Notes: generated by a model from the sequence alone, not told the origin. A stretch of DNA of 42,400 nucleotides from Pedosphaera sp. (GCA_028293325.1 JAQGPA010000061.1:1-42400); one strand, 5' to 3'. Positions 9,401 to 18,205 are shown, counted from the stretch's first letter. Made by a program: numbers and translations.

Positions 9401-9716
9401 GGGCGGCGAGGTCATCCGCGTACATGTTCATGTGGTCGCGGATATCGAGAACGCTGGTTTTGTAACGAAAGGTTTCGGCGACATAGACGCGGCCCTGCTC
9501 ATCAAGGCAGAAGGAGACAGGGTTCATGAGCTGGGGTTCGGCGGCGAAGAGATCGATTTTGAACGGGGCCGGCGCCTTGAATTGTTTGATGGCAAGCTCG
9601 GGGTCAACGGGAGACTCGGGTTTGGATGGGGCGGGGTGGGCGGTAGCGGAGAGGAGGAGCGCCGCGGCCAGCAAGAGAGTCCGATTAAGGCTCGTGAAAA
9701 AGGAGACTTTGAGCAT
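6408..9716 (-). CDS. PVC-type giant cytochrome c / membrane-bound dehydrogenase-like protein
   Basis: A 1102-residue exported protein of a class expanded in Planctomycetota and Verrucomicrobiota. A signal peptide ends near ATAHPAP (about residue 30). Residues about 45-450 form a beta-propeller resembling glucose/sorbosone dehydrogenases (repeated D-DGRAD and GP(D)GKLY motifs; LRFGPDGKLYYSIGDRG). Residues about 480-900 are HEAT-like helical repeats. The C-terminal heme-binding domain has one CTRCHK motif at residue 978, with a candidate axial Met near 1078 (SAMPEGLG). A redox role at the outside of the cell, often tied to carbohydrate oxidation, is inferred from the family; the substrate is unknown. 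It stands alone with a divergent neighbour. Long open frames on the opposite strand are composition shadows. Confidence 0.92.
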   Translation of the reverse strand: MLKVSFFTSLNRTLLLAAALLLSATAHPAPSKPESPVDPELAIKQFKAPAPFKIDLFAAEPQLMNPVSFCLDEQGRVYVAETFRYKTSVLDIRDHMNMYADDLAARTVEDRATMIKKFLGPRYGDLGIESEVIRLLEDTDGDGRADKSTVFADGFNSILDGIGSGVLARKGSVYFTDIPNVWLLQDTNHSGKADVRTSLSYGYGVHFNYTGHDLHGLRFGPDGKLYYSIGDRGLSVKTQEGKLLDYPDMGSVLRCNPDGSELEVFATGLRNPQELAFDDHGNLFTGDNNCDHGDAARLVYVVEGGDSGWRVGNQISETTPAGVWNTEKLWHLQFPGQAAYLLPPIAHIADGPAGFVYYPGTGFSDAYRNHFFLCDFRGSPVNSGIHSFTVQPKGATFEMADHTHFCWNILATDVDFSPDGRMFIADWVQGWGQPMNGRIYRLYDPEIVKSPLVLETKKLIGEGMEKRSLKELAALLAHADMRVRQAAQFELADRGSVAAKTFEQTALNSTNQLARLHAVWGLGQLAAKTNYNLGRVSKLLRDSDPEIRAQTANVYGDRHYSGGTRDLLPLLRDANPRVQFFTAISLGKLKNPAAAEPLLEILRANADKDVYLRHAAVMGLVGVADKATLLKAAGDSSSSVRMGALLAMRRLQLPDLALFLHDTDPLLVLEAARAINDVPIADAFPQLAALIDHPTASEPLDWRVINANFRLGGENNARALANYATQSTATEKVRTEALFDLGTWADPSPRDRLTGLWRPLDSRNAKVAANALQPVIAELLAAAPDKTRIMAIQATRALSLGESGASLLAIVTDTKASADVRVEALKTLDALHDGQLPAAMNIAVTDSQDVLRNEGNRLQSQVQPDAAANRLAPVLENGTLLEKQGALAILGGLETTTADTLLAQWLDKLIAGDVPKEIQFDLLGAASQRTSPLIKDKLQKYASSQLKDDEFTGYREALYGGNAEAGRKVFLERADVSCTRCHKVKGEGGEVGPELTGIITRHDREYIMESVLYPNKQIAPGFESVLVKMKNEQVYAGVLKSETVDELVLNASIDDGTFQIIKLKKADIFSQQKSQSAMPEGLGNMLSKQDLRNLVEFIATVK

Positions 9717-9873
9717 GGTAGGATTTTAAAGAGGCTGGGGAAGGAATCAAGGAAGGATTACTGTTGGAAATATGGCAGGGGCTTGACCGTGATTCGAATC
9801 TGGGAATTAGCAATGTTTTTCTGCTCAATTTTTCTATTTCAACTCCACTTGCCACCCCTTATCATCGTTTCCC

Positions 9874-10008
9874 ATGGGCACGCTCTATTATGGCGACAAC
9901 CTTGATATTCTTCGCCGCTATCCAACGCAAAAGCCCGTTGCTTTACAGCCACAGCGTCAAATCACATTCACTCCCCCAGTCGGACAAAAGATTTGCTCTC
10001 CTCAGTAA
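9874..10008 (+). pseudogene. Collapsed DNA methyltransferase gene (internal deletion)
   Basis: The 44-codon frame begins with GDNLDILRRY preceded by MGTLYY, the usual N-terminus of site-specific adenine/cytosine-N4 methyltransferases. It continues at once with PTQKPVAL, a motif that in intact enzymes lies about 200-300 residues later as GYPTQKP. Everything between, including the catalytic DPPF-type motif, is missing. The joint falls at a GCTATCC that would encode the Tyr common to both segments, so a deletion at short homology is likely. The tail (QPQRQITFTPP) has no methyltransferase character. A 36-codon frame at 10010-10120 (MQTQFNSHPDAKSQIEDFL) follows and may be a C-terminal scrap. The intact HNH nuclease gene is just downstream. 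Confidence 0.65.
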
Positions 10009-10127
10009 AATGCAGACACAGTTCAATTCTCATCCGGATGCCAAATCTCAAATCGAAGATTTTTTAAGGGGCAAAACTCCGGCTGAAAACAAGGACGCAG
10101 GGGAAAACAAAACGTCCTGATTCCCGC

Positions 10128-10910
10128 ATGATTTTTAAAATTTGCACTCCCCGTAATAGACTTTCAGAAGTTGAGGAGAATGTTGCTATCGCGATTGCAA
10201 AGGTAGCTTATTTCATTAGCCCAAAAATCGTTCAGCGAATTGCAGAATTGAATTGCCAATGGCATGATGACTTTGAGCGTGACTTTGGAGAAAAGGTCCC
10301 AGCTTCTTATTATTTTTATCAGGGCTCGGCTTGCGTTTTTCCCGGAGTGCGCCGACGAGCCAGCAAAGATGAGCGAGAGTTAAAGCTGAAACAATATCAT
10401 AATTCTGTCGCAGCGATATTTGATGATAATGTGTTTCCTCGCCATTTATGGTGCTTTCTCTGCACCGGAAGGCCATATTCTGGGCCTCTTTGGAAAAGCT
10501 CCGGTTTAGGGAAATTTGAATTGGCGCATGTTTTACCTCACAAAACCTATGAGCATTCAGGAGTGAAGGATTGGTTCATGAACATGCCGGAAAGCGAGCC
10601 GTTTCACGGCCTTTTTTCCTGTGCTGCGAACGTGATACTGCTTCCAAAAGGGATGGCGAAACCTACAGATGGAACCGCAGGTATACGCGCTGCCGTCTTC
10701 AATCGATATTTTTATCTATACGGTTCAATTCATTCGGGTGGATTTAGCGGCTTCTCATTGCCGGACAGAGTGAAATGGTTTGATAGACTGGAATGGAATG
10801 ACCCAGTCGAGCCAGAGGATTGGGAATTGCGAATCGAAAAGCTTGATGCTTATAGAAGAAAAAAACTTTCAGGCTTGCTGAAAACCATAGCGGAACCCGG
10901 GAAGCGCTGA
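10128..10910 (+). CDS. HNH-type endonuclease, probable restriction enzyme
   Basis: A 260-residue protein. The HNH core is visible from about residue 105: CFLC, then FELAHVLPHK (the Glu-x-x-His core), then FSCAANVILLPKG, which matches the C-x-x-N segment and final Lys/Gly region. The N-terminal 100 residues and the C-terminal region (EWNDPVEPEDWEL) resemble nothing I know and may recognise DNA. It directly follows the methyltransferase remnant on the same strand, an arrangement typical of a type II restriction-modification pair. With the methyltransferase gone, either this protein is inactive or another enzyme protects the genome. Base composition is more A/T-rich than the neighbours, fitting horizontal origin. 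Confidence 0.65.
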   Translation: MIFKICTPRNRLSEVEENVAIAIAKVAYFISPKIVQRIAELNCQWHDDFERDFGEKVPASYYFYQGSACVFPGVRRRASKDERELKLKQYHNSVAAIFDDNVFPRHLWCFLCTGRPYSGPLWKSSGLGKFELAHVLPHKTYEHSGVKDWFMNMPESEPFHGLFSCAANVILLPKGMAKPTDGTAGIRAAVFNRYFYLYGSIHSGGFSGFSLPDRVKWFDRLEWNDPVEPEDWELRIEKLDAYRRKKLSGLLKTIAEPGKR

Positions 10911-10928
10911 TGACGTGGGTGTTCACGA

Positions 10929-11354
10929 TCAGGCGGGTTGGCCACAGTTGATCATCCATGGGATATCGAAGCGGTCAACGAGCATGCCGAAGCGGACGGC
11001 CCAGAAGGTTTTCTGAAGCGGCATGGTCACGGTCCCGTTTTCCGCCAAGGCATTGAATATGCGTTCGGCCTCGGCCGGGTCCGTGAGGCCGATGTTTACA
11101 AAGCAGCCGGCTGGCTTTTGATAGCGTTCCGGGGGAGCGTCGGAGCCCATCAATTCCTGGCTGCCCACCCGCAGGGTGACATGCAGGATTTTCTTGCGCC
11201 AGGCATCCGGCACGGGAAATTCGGCGGGCATGCTTTCGAAGGTCATCATGTTTTCAATTTTGCCGCGCAGGGTTTGTTCATAGAACTTGAACGCTGCCTC
11301 GCATTGGCCGTTGAAACTAAGATAGGTGTTTAATTGTAGTTTGGTTGTGTTCAT
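10929..11354 (-). CDS. VOC-family (PhnB-like) protein
   Basis: A 141-residue protein of the vicinal oxygen chelate superfamily, PhnB/YjdN-type. It has the typical start LNTYLSFNGQCEAAFKFYEQ, then GSQELMGSDAPPE and a second half with NIGLTDPAEAERIFNALAENGTVTMPLQKTFWAVRFGMLVDRFDIPWMIN. Members dimerise in a glyoxalase-like fold; substrates are mostly unknown and the common '3-demethylubiquinone methyltransferase' name is a misannotation. It converges on the HNH gene with 18 bp between them. Confidence 0.88.
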   Translation of the reverse strand: MNTTKLQLNTYLSFNGQCEAAFKFYEQTLRGKIENMMTFESMPAEFPVPDAWRKKILHVTLRVGSQELMGSDAPPERYQKPAGCFVNIGLTDPAEAERIFNALAENGTVTMPLQKTFWAVRFGMLVDRFDIPWMINCGQPA

Positions 11355-11384
11355 ATATTTGGTTGGGTTGGCGTCGATGATGGG

Positions 11385-11879
11385 TTAGGCGGGAGGGTTG
11401 AAGCCGGGTGGCTCGTTTTTATCAGTTACATTCCGCGCCGGATGGCGGCGATACATAGCCAGCAGGATGAATAATCCGGTGAAACTCAGGCCAAGCGACA
11501 AGGCGGCAAACCTTGGCACGCGCGCCCGTAGCGCCGCTGAGCCGGTGAAGTAGAGGCCAATCCAGATTGCGGCTGAAATTATCAGTATGGCTGTGATGAG
11601 CAGGATCATGCGCCGACGTTGAGACTGGGTGGTGCTACTGAGGCCTGGCAACTTACGGCGTCCGGTAAGCAACTCCCAATAGATCCGGGCAATAGCGTAA
11701 AGCAGGGCGAAAAGCAGGAAAGTGGGAAATGTGGCAAAATAGCCGACGAACAAACCGATCACGCCACCACCAACCGCTCCGCCGACTTCGGCCAACATGC
11801 CGTGCGAGTGGCAGAGGACGGCACCAGCGACAGTTCCCCCAATGGCTCCGATAAATGCACCTGCCTCAAATGCGGTCAT
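11385..11879 (-). CDS. Membrane protein of unknown function
   Basis: A 164-residue protein with a Gly-rich first half (IGAIGGTVAGAV, then GGAVGGGVIGLFVGYFATFPTFLLFALLYAIARIYW) giving two or three membrane segments, a basic loop (TQSQRRRM) and two more helices (LLITAILIISAAIWIGLYF and LSLGLSFTGLFILLAMY). The tail is polar with Pro. No family recognised. It lies 30 bp upstream of the VOC gene on the same strand and may be co-transcribed with it. Confidence 0.6.
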   Translation of the reverse strand: MTAFEAGAFIGAIGGTVAGAVLCHSHGMLAEVGGAVGGGVIGLFVGYFATFPTFLLFALLYAIARIYWELLTGRRKLPGLSSTTQSQRRRMILLITAILIISAAIWIGLYFTGSAALRARVPRFAALSLGLSFTGLFILLAMYRRHPARNVTDKNEPPGFNPPA

Positions 11880-13399
11880 GGGTGTAATGCGGTCTGACGA
11901 TTAAGAACCAGCCACGCGGAAAGGGGGATGTCAATCTCCGAAAGTCTTTGGGAAATGCTTAGGGGCGGGCAGGGACGGACAAGGACGGGGGTGGGCTCTG
12001 GGGTGTTTCATAGACGATAGGCTTGAAGGAGTAGGGCGGAGAGACAGGTTGGGAATTAGCTTCGCTTTTTGCCGAGGATGCTCGCGTGGCTCGCCGCGCG
12101 GTGCGCGAAAGTGAAAGGTGGGTTGATCGAGTTACCCAAGGTAGCCCGGGGACGGGCAACCTTGGGCTTTGGGGCGCAACCTCGTTGAGGTTGGTGTGAG
12201 GGGGGCACCGCGTGAGGGCCACGCGGAGTACAGCGGTGTTGGGCCGGGACGAACATGGACGGGGATGGGTTCTGGGGCGATTAATATGCAGTAGACGATA
12301 GACAATAGGCTTGAAGGAGTGGGACTCAAATGCAGAGTGCGGAATTGGGCAAATTTCAAAATGTAGGAGGCGGAAACGCATGAAGGAGTTGCAAACAAAG
12401 GGGGTTGTTGGTGTTTTTTTCGAAAAAAGCTGAGCGACACGAGCGACACGAGCGACATCCACGGGTTTGCGTTTGTGGTGAGATGGACACGATGAACGAT
12501 ATAAAAGTTCGGAGTGCGGGTCCTTCCGGACGGGTCACCGCGGAATGCGGAATTATCCGGATTCACCGCGGAGGTGCTTCCGCACTGGCAATGGGAGTCG
12601 CGGAGGTGGGAGAAGGGGGAATGGGATCGACGATCCGCCTTCGCCAAGGCTTCGACGGACAGGCGAGGACGAGGACGAACGGGGACCGGACGGGCATTAT
12701 GAATGACAAGGTTAAACAAGGTAGCTTAAGGACCCGTGCGGGTGGCTGCCGGGCTTTAAGGTTGGACAAGGTTAGTCAAGGTGGCTTTAAGGATAGACAA
12801 GGTAATTTAAGGCAATTTAAGAATCAATTTTTTGTGTCCTTCCGGACGGGTCACCATGGGGAAAGGGAATATACATATATGAGGAGTTTGCAAAAGGGTG
12901 GTGTCGCCCCTCCGGGGCTTGGGAGGGGTTGGCGCGGATCCCATGGCTTGCGCCATGTAAATTCTTTCGTGCTTCCGGCACTGGGACGGAAGGCACAGGG
13001 TGCAAGCCACAACGAGATGAGTCAAGGTATCGGAAGGTAACCGGAAGGCCAGTTAAGGTATCGGAAGGTTGTTTTTTTATGGGACAAGATTGGTCAAGGT
13101 TCTGGCGGACGGCCAAGATGAAAACAAATGGGTTTGGTGAGCAAATGTCGCCAGGTGCCGATTTTGGATTGTCGAGTGGTTTGGCTGGGACCGGGGGGGT
13201 CCTTCCGGACGGGTCACCGACGCCGCCCCTTTACGGCAGGCGGGACGCCTACCACTACTTCGGAGGGGCTTCCGCCGCTGCCAAGGCTTCCGGCGTCGCT
13301 GGAGCTATGGCGCGACAAGTGCCGCATGGGTCCTGGCGGACAGCCACTCAGGGGACAAAGATTGCCAAGGGGTGGTTCTGCACGGATTATAGGGCAGGT
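11880..13399. repeat. Repeat-rich intergenic region without credible genes
   Basis: These 1.5 kb carry open frames on both strands but none with protein-like sequence. What it holds instead is repeats. A 19-base unit, TCCTTCCGGACGGGTCACC, occurs at 12521-12539, 12837-12855 and 13200-13218. A palindrome (CCCAAGGTAGCCCG / CGGGCAACCTTGGG) lies at 12135-12166, a perfect 7-bp dyad CAACCTC-GTT-GAGGTTG at 12177-12193, and a 9-bp tandem GAGCGACAC (almost three copies) at 12432-12457. From 12710 to 12825 there are repeated AAGGTTAGTCAAGG / AAGGTAGCTTAAGG-like phrases. It looks like a graveyard of mobile palindromes inserted before recF. Confidence 0.6.
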
Positions 13400-14476
13400 A
13401 TGCATCTGGCACATTTAAGATTACGCGACTTCCGCAATTATCCGCGGTTGGATGTGGATTTTGCGCCCGGGTTCCAGGTGTTGCTGGGCGATAATGCGCA
13501 GGGGAAGACGAATATCCTGGAGGCAATCTATTTGATGGCGACGTTGCGGTCGTTTCGTGGGGTGGGCGGGGCGCAAATGGTGCGGCACGGGCAGAAGGGA
13601 TATTTCGCGGGGGGCAAGGTGGTGGGACAAGGGGAACGGGAGATCAAGATGTATTGGTCGGCGGCGGAACGGAAACTGAGCGTGGACGGTCAGCCGGTGC
13701 GGAAGTTGACGGATTATCTGGGGGTGCTGCGGGTGGTGATTTTTTGCACGGAGGATTTGCAACTGGTCAAAGGGACGGCGCGGAGCCGGCGGCGGTTCGT
13801 GGATTTGTTGCTGACGCAGACGCATCCGCTTTACCTGGGATGGTTGCAGCGTTACGCGCAGGCGTTGCGGTCGCGGAATGCGTTGCTGAAGCAGCGGTCG
13901 CCGGATGAGGCGGCGCTGGATAGTTTCTCGGGTGAACTGGTGAAGCTGGGGAATGAAATCATCCGGATGCGTCGCGAACTGGCGCCGAAACTTTCGCCGC
14001 TGGCGCGCCTGGCGTATCGGCGGATCTCGAATGACGCGGAGGAATTGCGGGTGGAATATCAATCGAGCGTGAAGAGTGATTTTGCGGTGGAGCTGGCGCA
14101 ATCGCGGGCGCGGGAGCGGACGATGCGGACGACGTTGGTGGGGCCGCATCGGGATGAGGTGCGGTTGTTGTTGAATGACCGCTCCGCCGCGCAGTTCGGG
14201 AGCGAGGGGCAGAAGCGGACGCTGGCGATTGCATTGAAGATGGCGCAGGCAGAATATCTGACGGGGATTCATGGGTCGCCGCCGATTTTGTTGATCGATG
14301 ATGTGATGGGGGAACTGGATGTGAAGCGGCGCAGCGGGTTTTTGCCGTTGCTGGAGCGGGCGCAACATGCGCGCGGGCAGGTGTTCATGACGTGCACGGA
14401 GGAGAATTGGCCGCGCGAGTTGGGGCGTGAGTTGCAGCGGTGGGAGGTTAAAGGCGGGGCGATCAAGAAAATTTAG
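13400..14476 (+). CDS. recF: DNA replication and repair protein RecF
   Basis: A 358-residue SMC-like ATPase that loads RecA at gaps with RecO and RecR. The N-terminus LRLRDFRNYPRLDVDF, Walker A GDNAQGKTN (about residue 31), the signature region SEGQKRTLAIALKMAQAEYL (about 271) and Walker B ILLIDDVMGELD (about 300) are all present. VGPHRDEVRLLLN is also a RecF hallmark. The frame is open for another 470 bases upstream, but that part is repeat sequence without RecF similarity, so I use the ATG at 13400, which is preceded by a weak GGCAGG. dnaA and dnaN are not adjacent here. Confidence 0.95.
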   Translation: MHLAHLRLRDFRNYPRLDVDFAPGFQVLLGDNAQGKTNILEAIYLMATLRSFRGVGGAQMVRHGQKGYFAGGKVVGQGEREIKMYWSAAERKLSVDGQPVRKLTDYLGVLRVVIFCTEDLQLVKGTARSRRRFVDLLLTQTHPLYLGWLQRYAQALRSRNALLKQRSPDEAALDSFSGELVKLGNEIIRMRRELAPKLSPLARLAYRRISNDAEELRVEYQSSVKSDFAVELAQSRARERTMRTTLVGPHRDEVRLLLNDRSAAQFGSEGQKRTLAIALKMAQAEYLTGIHGSPPILLIDDVMGELDVKRRSGFLPLLERAQHARGQVFMTCTEENWPRELGRELQRWEVKGGAIKKI

Positions 14477-14491
14477 CGAGGCTGAAATCTT

Positions 14492-14854
14492 GTGCGACTA
14501 AAATATCCAGTAATTATTTCGGTGGTGGTGCTGGCGGGCGTGCTGGAGATTTTTTGGGTTCGGCATGTGTGGGAGAATCAGGCCAACCGGCTGGCGGGGC
14601 GGGACGTGGCGCTGGGATTGAGTCTGCAATTCTCATCGGACGCGCGATTTCGGGAGTTGCGGGTATTGGGTTATACGGGGCAGGCGGGAATCGTGGGTGT
14701 GAACGGGCGATTTACGGTCGGCGGTTCGGTGGCATCGACCAACGATTGGGTGGAGGCGCGGAGGATTGTCATCGCGATGAATCCGCCGGGGCGACTGATT
14801 TACAGCGTGGCGGTGAAGCAGAAAATACCGGGGAAATTAAAAGCTAAAAATTAG
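14492..14854 (+). CDS. Small membrane-anchored protein, unknown
   Basis: A 120-residue protein starting at GTG 15 bp after the recF stop. One N-terminal membrane segment (YPVIISVVVLAGVLEIFWV) is followed by a soluble domain of about 90 residues with beta-strand character (LRVLGYTGQAGIVGVNGRFTVGG, RRIVIAMNPPGRLIYSVAV). I do not recognise the family. Spacing suggests co-transcription with recF. The following 173 bp up to the RND permease stop (converging) shows nothing notable. Confidence 0.6.
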   Translation: MRLKYPVIISVVVLAGVLEIFWVRHVWENQANRLAGRDVALGLSLQFSSDARFRELRVLGYTGQAGIVGVNGRFTVGGSVASTNDWVEARRIVIAMNPPGRLIYSVAVKQKIPGKLKAKN

Positions 14855-15027
14855 GAATAAAAAACTTCAAAACGGGAACGAGGAGCCGCCGTCGCCAAAA
14901 CGGTCAGGGCATCCAGACAACGACGAGGGGGATGAGCGTGAAAACATACTGCGAATTTGCCCGTGAGCCTGAACCACGGCGGCAAAAGTGGACCGTCGAA
15001 TCCCTACCTGCTTGGGCACATATCTGT

Positions 15028-18000
15028 TCAGTATGTCTCAACAGTGACCGGCATATTTTTCGTTTTCGGGGCGGGCATCAAGCGGTGGCGTTGGAGCCAT
15101 TCGCGCATGTGACGTTGGAAGGCATCCATATAGATATAGAAAATGGGAGTCAGGTAGAGGGTGACGAGTTGGGAAAAGAGGAGTCCGCCGACCACGGCGA
15201 GGCCCAGGGGACGGCGCGCGCTGTCGCCGACGGCAATGGGGAGCGCGGCCATCAATGCGGAGAGAGTGGTCATCATGATGGGGCGAAAACGGATGAGGCA
15301 GCCTTGGAAGATGGCATCGAGCGGGGCCTTGCCTTCGCGGCGTTGCGCTTCGAGCGCGAAATCGATTTGCATGATGGCATTTTTCTTCACGATGCCGATG
15401 AGCAGGATGAGGCCGACGAAGGAGTAAACGTTGAGATCAACGCGAAAGATAAGCAGTGTCACCAGCGCGCCGAAGCCGGCCGAGGGAAGGCCGGAGAGAA
15501 TGGTGATGGGATGAACGAAACTTTCATAGAGGATACCGAGCACCAGGTAGATGACCAGAATGGCCACAACGAGCAGGAGGCCCAAACCGGCAATGGAGGA
15601 TTGGAAGGCCTGGGCCGTGCCTTGAAAACTGGCGGTGATGGTGGCGGGCAGAATCTGGCGTCCGGCGTCTTGAACTTTGTTGACGACTTCACTGAGCGCG
15701 ATGCCTTGTTTGACGTTGAAGGAGAGGGTCACGGAGGAAAATTGGCCGACATGGCTGACGGCCTGCGGTCCGACGGTTTCCTTGACCTGACCCAGACCAT
15801 CAAGCGGGACCAATTGTCCGGTCGAAGAGGTGACATACAAGCGGGACATGGCGTTGGGGTGGCGTTGAAATTGGGGTTCCAATTCGATGAGGACCTTGAA
15901 CTGGTCCTCGGGCGCATAGATGGTGGAGATCCAGCGCGTGCCGTAGGCATCAAAGAGCGCGTTCTCGATGGTTTGGACATCGACGCCCAAAGTGGAGGAC
16001 TTGTCGCGGTCAATGACAACGGTGGCCTGCGGGTTTTTAATTTGGAGGTCGCTGGTGACGCCTTCGAGTTCCGGCAGCGAGCGCAATTTGGCTTCGAGCA
16101 TGGGCGCGTATTTGTAGAGGTCGTCGAGATTCGGGCTCTGGAGGCTGAATTGGTAGAGGCTCTTGGTGAACTGGCCGCCGATGCGGATGGTGGGCGGGTT
16201 TTGGAAAAAGATGCGCAAGCCGGGAAGGCCGGTGAGCTTGGCTTGCATTTCGCGGATGACGCCATAGACATCCAGGTTGCGCTCGGAGCGGGGCACCAAA
16301 TGAAAAAACAAGCGGCCGTAGTTTTGTCCGCCCAAGGCGGCGGCACCCGGTCCGCCGACGCCGGAATAGAACTCGGCGATGTTGGGGTCGTTCTGGAGAA
16401 TATTGGCGACAATTTTTTGGTTTTGGACCATGGCATCGAAGGAGGTGCCTTGAGCGGCTTCGATAACGCCGAAAGCCTGGCTGGTATCTTCATCGGGGAT
16501 GAAGCCCTTGGGGATTTTGACGAGCAGATAGCCGGTGGCCAGCAGTGTGACGAGAAAGCTGAGCATCATGATGCGCCGATGATGGAGGGCCCATTGGAGG
16601 CTGCGTTCATAATGGTGGAGCATCCAGTCGAAGACGCGTTCCATGGCGTTATAAAGGCGGCTATGCTCGCCCTTGGGGCGGGGCGGGCGGAGGAAGCGGC
16701 TGCAAAGCATGGGGGTGAGCGTGAGCGAAATGAAACCGGAGAGCAGGATGGCCACGAAGATGGTGACGGAGAATTCGCGGAACAGCCGGCCCACGATGCC
16801 GCCCATGAACAGGAGCGGAATAAAAACGGCGGCGAGCGAGAGCGTCATGGAGACGATGGTGAAACCGATTTCCTGCGAGCCTTTCAAGGCCGCTTCGAAC
16901 GGTTTCTCGCCGTGTTCCATGTGGCGGACAATGTTTTCCAAAACGACGATGGCGTCGTCCACCACAAAACCGATGCCGAGGGTCATGGCCATCAAGGAGA
17001 GATTATCCATGGTGTAGCCGAGCAGATACATGACGGCGAAAGTGCCGATGAGCGACAGCGGCAGGGCGAGACTCGGGATGATGGTGGCCGAGAGATTGCG
17101 CAGGAAGAGAAAGATCACGAGGATAACGAGCACCAGGGCGATGAGGATGGTGTATTTCACGTCCTTGACGGAGGAGCGAATGCTTTCCGCGCGGTCGTAG
17201 AGAATCCGCAGATGCACCGACGGGGGGAGATAAGTCTCGAATTTGGGAATGAGCGCTTTGATGGCATCGCTGACCTCCACGGTGTTGGCGCCCGGCTGCC
17301 GTTGAATGGCGAGAATGAGGGAGCGTTGGTTGCTGGAGTGATCGACGTACCAGGCGGCGGTTTTGTTATCTTCGACACCATCGAGCGTTTGGCCGAGTTC
17401 CCCGAGGCGGACCGGCGAGCCGTTGCGATAGGCGACGATGATGTTGCGATAAGGGGCGGCAGTCAGGAGTTGGCCAGTGGCCTGGATGGTGAAGGCCTTG
17501 GTTTTGCCATAGAGCGTGCCGAGCGGCGCGTTTACATTGGCGGCGCGGATGGAATTTTCAACCTGATCGATGCCGATGTTGCGGCTGGCGAGAGCATCCG
17601 GATCCAGTTGCACGTGCACGGCGTATTTCTGCGAGCCGAAAACATTGACCTGGGCGACGCCGCTGACCATGGAAATGCGCTCGGCCATCATGGTTTCGCC
17701 ATATTGATCCAGTTGGTAAAGCGGGAGGGTGGGCGAGGTCAGCGCGAGATAGAGGATGGGCTGGTCGGCGGGATTCACCTTTTTGAACGAGGGCGGTTGC
17801 GGCATGCCGGGCGGCAGGAGCGGTGTGGCTTGATTGATGGCGGCAAGAATGTCCGGCGGAACATCGTTGATTTTGCGGCGGAGATTGAACTGAAGCGTAA
17901 TCGCGGTGTTGCCGAGGGAGCTGACCGAACTCATGGAGTCGAGGCCGTCGATGGAGGAGAACTGGCGTTCCAACGGCGTGGCCACGGCCGAGGCCATGGT

Positions 18001-18171
18001 TTCCGCGCTGGCGCCCGGCAGGTTGGCGGTGACGGAAACGGTGGGGAAATCGACGTTGGGCAAATCGCTGACCGGCAGTTGGCGATAACCCATGATGCCA
18101 AAGAGGAGGATGCCGAGCATGACCAGAGTGGTCATGACCGGGCGACGTATGAAAATTTCTGATGGGTTCAT
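15028..18171 (-). CDS. RND multidrug efflux permease (MdtB/AcrB type)
   Basis: A 1047-residue inner membrane pump of the hydrophobe/amphiphile efflux RND class. It starts NPSEIFIRRPVMTTLVMLGI, as in MdtB/MdtC-like permeases. The proton-relay helix GIGFVVDDAIVVLENIVRHM with its paired Asp lies near residue 400, and the second-half counterpart is the IVKKNAIMQIDFALEA helix. Two large periplasmic loops follow helices 1 and 7. It lies 34 bp downstream of the adaptor gene and is clearly in the same operon. No outer membrane TolC-type gene is adjacent, so a channel encoded elsewhere is presumably used. The substrate is unknown. Confidence 0.95.
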   Translation of the reverse strand: MNPSEIFIRRPVMTTLVMLGILLFGIMGYRQLPVSDLPNVDFPTVSVTANLPGASAETMASAVATPLERQFSSIDGLDSMSSVSSLGNTAITLQFNLRRKINDVPPDILAAINQATPLLPPGMPQPPSFKKVNPADQPILYLALTSPTLPLYQLDQYGETMMAERISMVSGVAQVNVFGSQKYAVHVQLDPDALASRNIGIDQVENSIRAANVNAPLGTLYGKTKAFTIQATGQLLTAAPYRNIIVAYRNGSPVRLGELGQTLDGVEDNKTAAWYVDHSSNQRSLILAIQRQPGANTVEVSDAIKALIPKFETYLPPSVHLRILYDRAESIRSSVKDVKYTILIALVLVILVIFLFLRNLSATIIPSLALPLSLIGTFAVMYLLGYTMDNLSLMAMTLGIGFVVDDAIVVLENIVRHMEHGEKPFEAALKGSQEIGFTIVSMTLSLAAVFIPLLFMGGIVGRLFREFSVTIFVAILLSGFISLTLTPMLCSRFLRPPRPKGEHSRLYNAMERVFDWMLHHYERSLQWALHHRRIMMLSFLVTLLATGYLLVKIPKGFIPDEDTSQAFGVIEAAQGTSFDAMVQNQKIVANILQNDPNIAEFYSGVGGPGAAALGGQNYGRLFFHLVPRSERNLDVYGVIREMQAKLTGLPGLRIFFQNPPTIRIGGQFTKSLYQFSLQSPNLDDLYKYAPMLEAKLRSLPELEGVTSDLQIKNPQATVVIDRDKSSTLGVDVQTIENALFDAYGTRWISTIYAPEDQFKVLIELEPQFQRHPNAMSRLYVTSSTGQLVPLDGLGQVKETVGPQAVSHVGQFSSVTLSFNVKQGIALSEVVNKVQDAGRQILPATITASFQGTAQAFQSSIAGLGLLLVVAILVIYLVLGILYESFVHPITILSGLPSAGFGALVTLLIFRVDLNVYSFVGLILLIGIVKKNAIMQIDFALEAQRREGKAPLDAIFQGCLIRFRPIMMTTLSALMAALPIAVGDSARRPLGLAVVGGLLFSQLVTLYLTPIFYIYMDAFQRHMREWLQRHRLMPAPKTKNMPVTVETY

Positions 18172-18205
18172 GGAGCTTAACGCGGCGCAACGTCGAAGCG
18201 GAAGG

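Noticed and set aside
6540-9905. Long plus-strand open frames opposite the PVC cytochrome gene
   Set aside because: Low-complexity Gly/Val/Ala products with no signals; they are antisense shadows of a gene with clear signal peptide, propeller and CTRCHK.
12132-13040. Open frames of 200 codons or so on both strands before recF
   Set aside because: Products are Pro/Ser/Arg rich and translate the dispersed repeats; the RecF similarity begins only at the ATG at 13400.
14932-18162. A 1076-codon open frame on the plus strand opposite the RND permease gene
   Set aside because: Its product is Asp/Gly/Glu/His rich without any domain, and it mirrors codon-position GC bias of the real permease gene on the minus strand, which has every RND hallmark.
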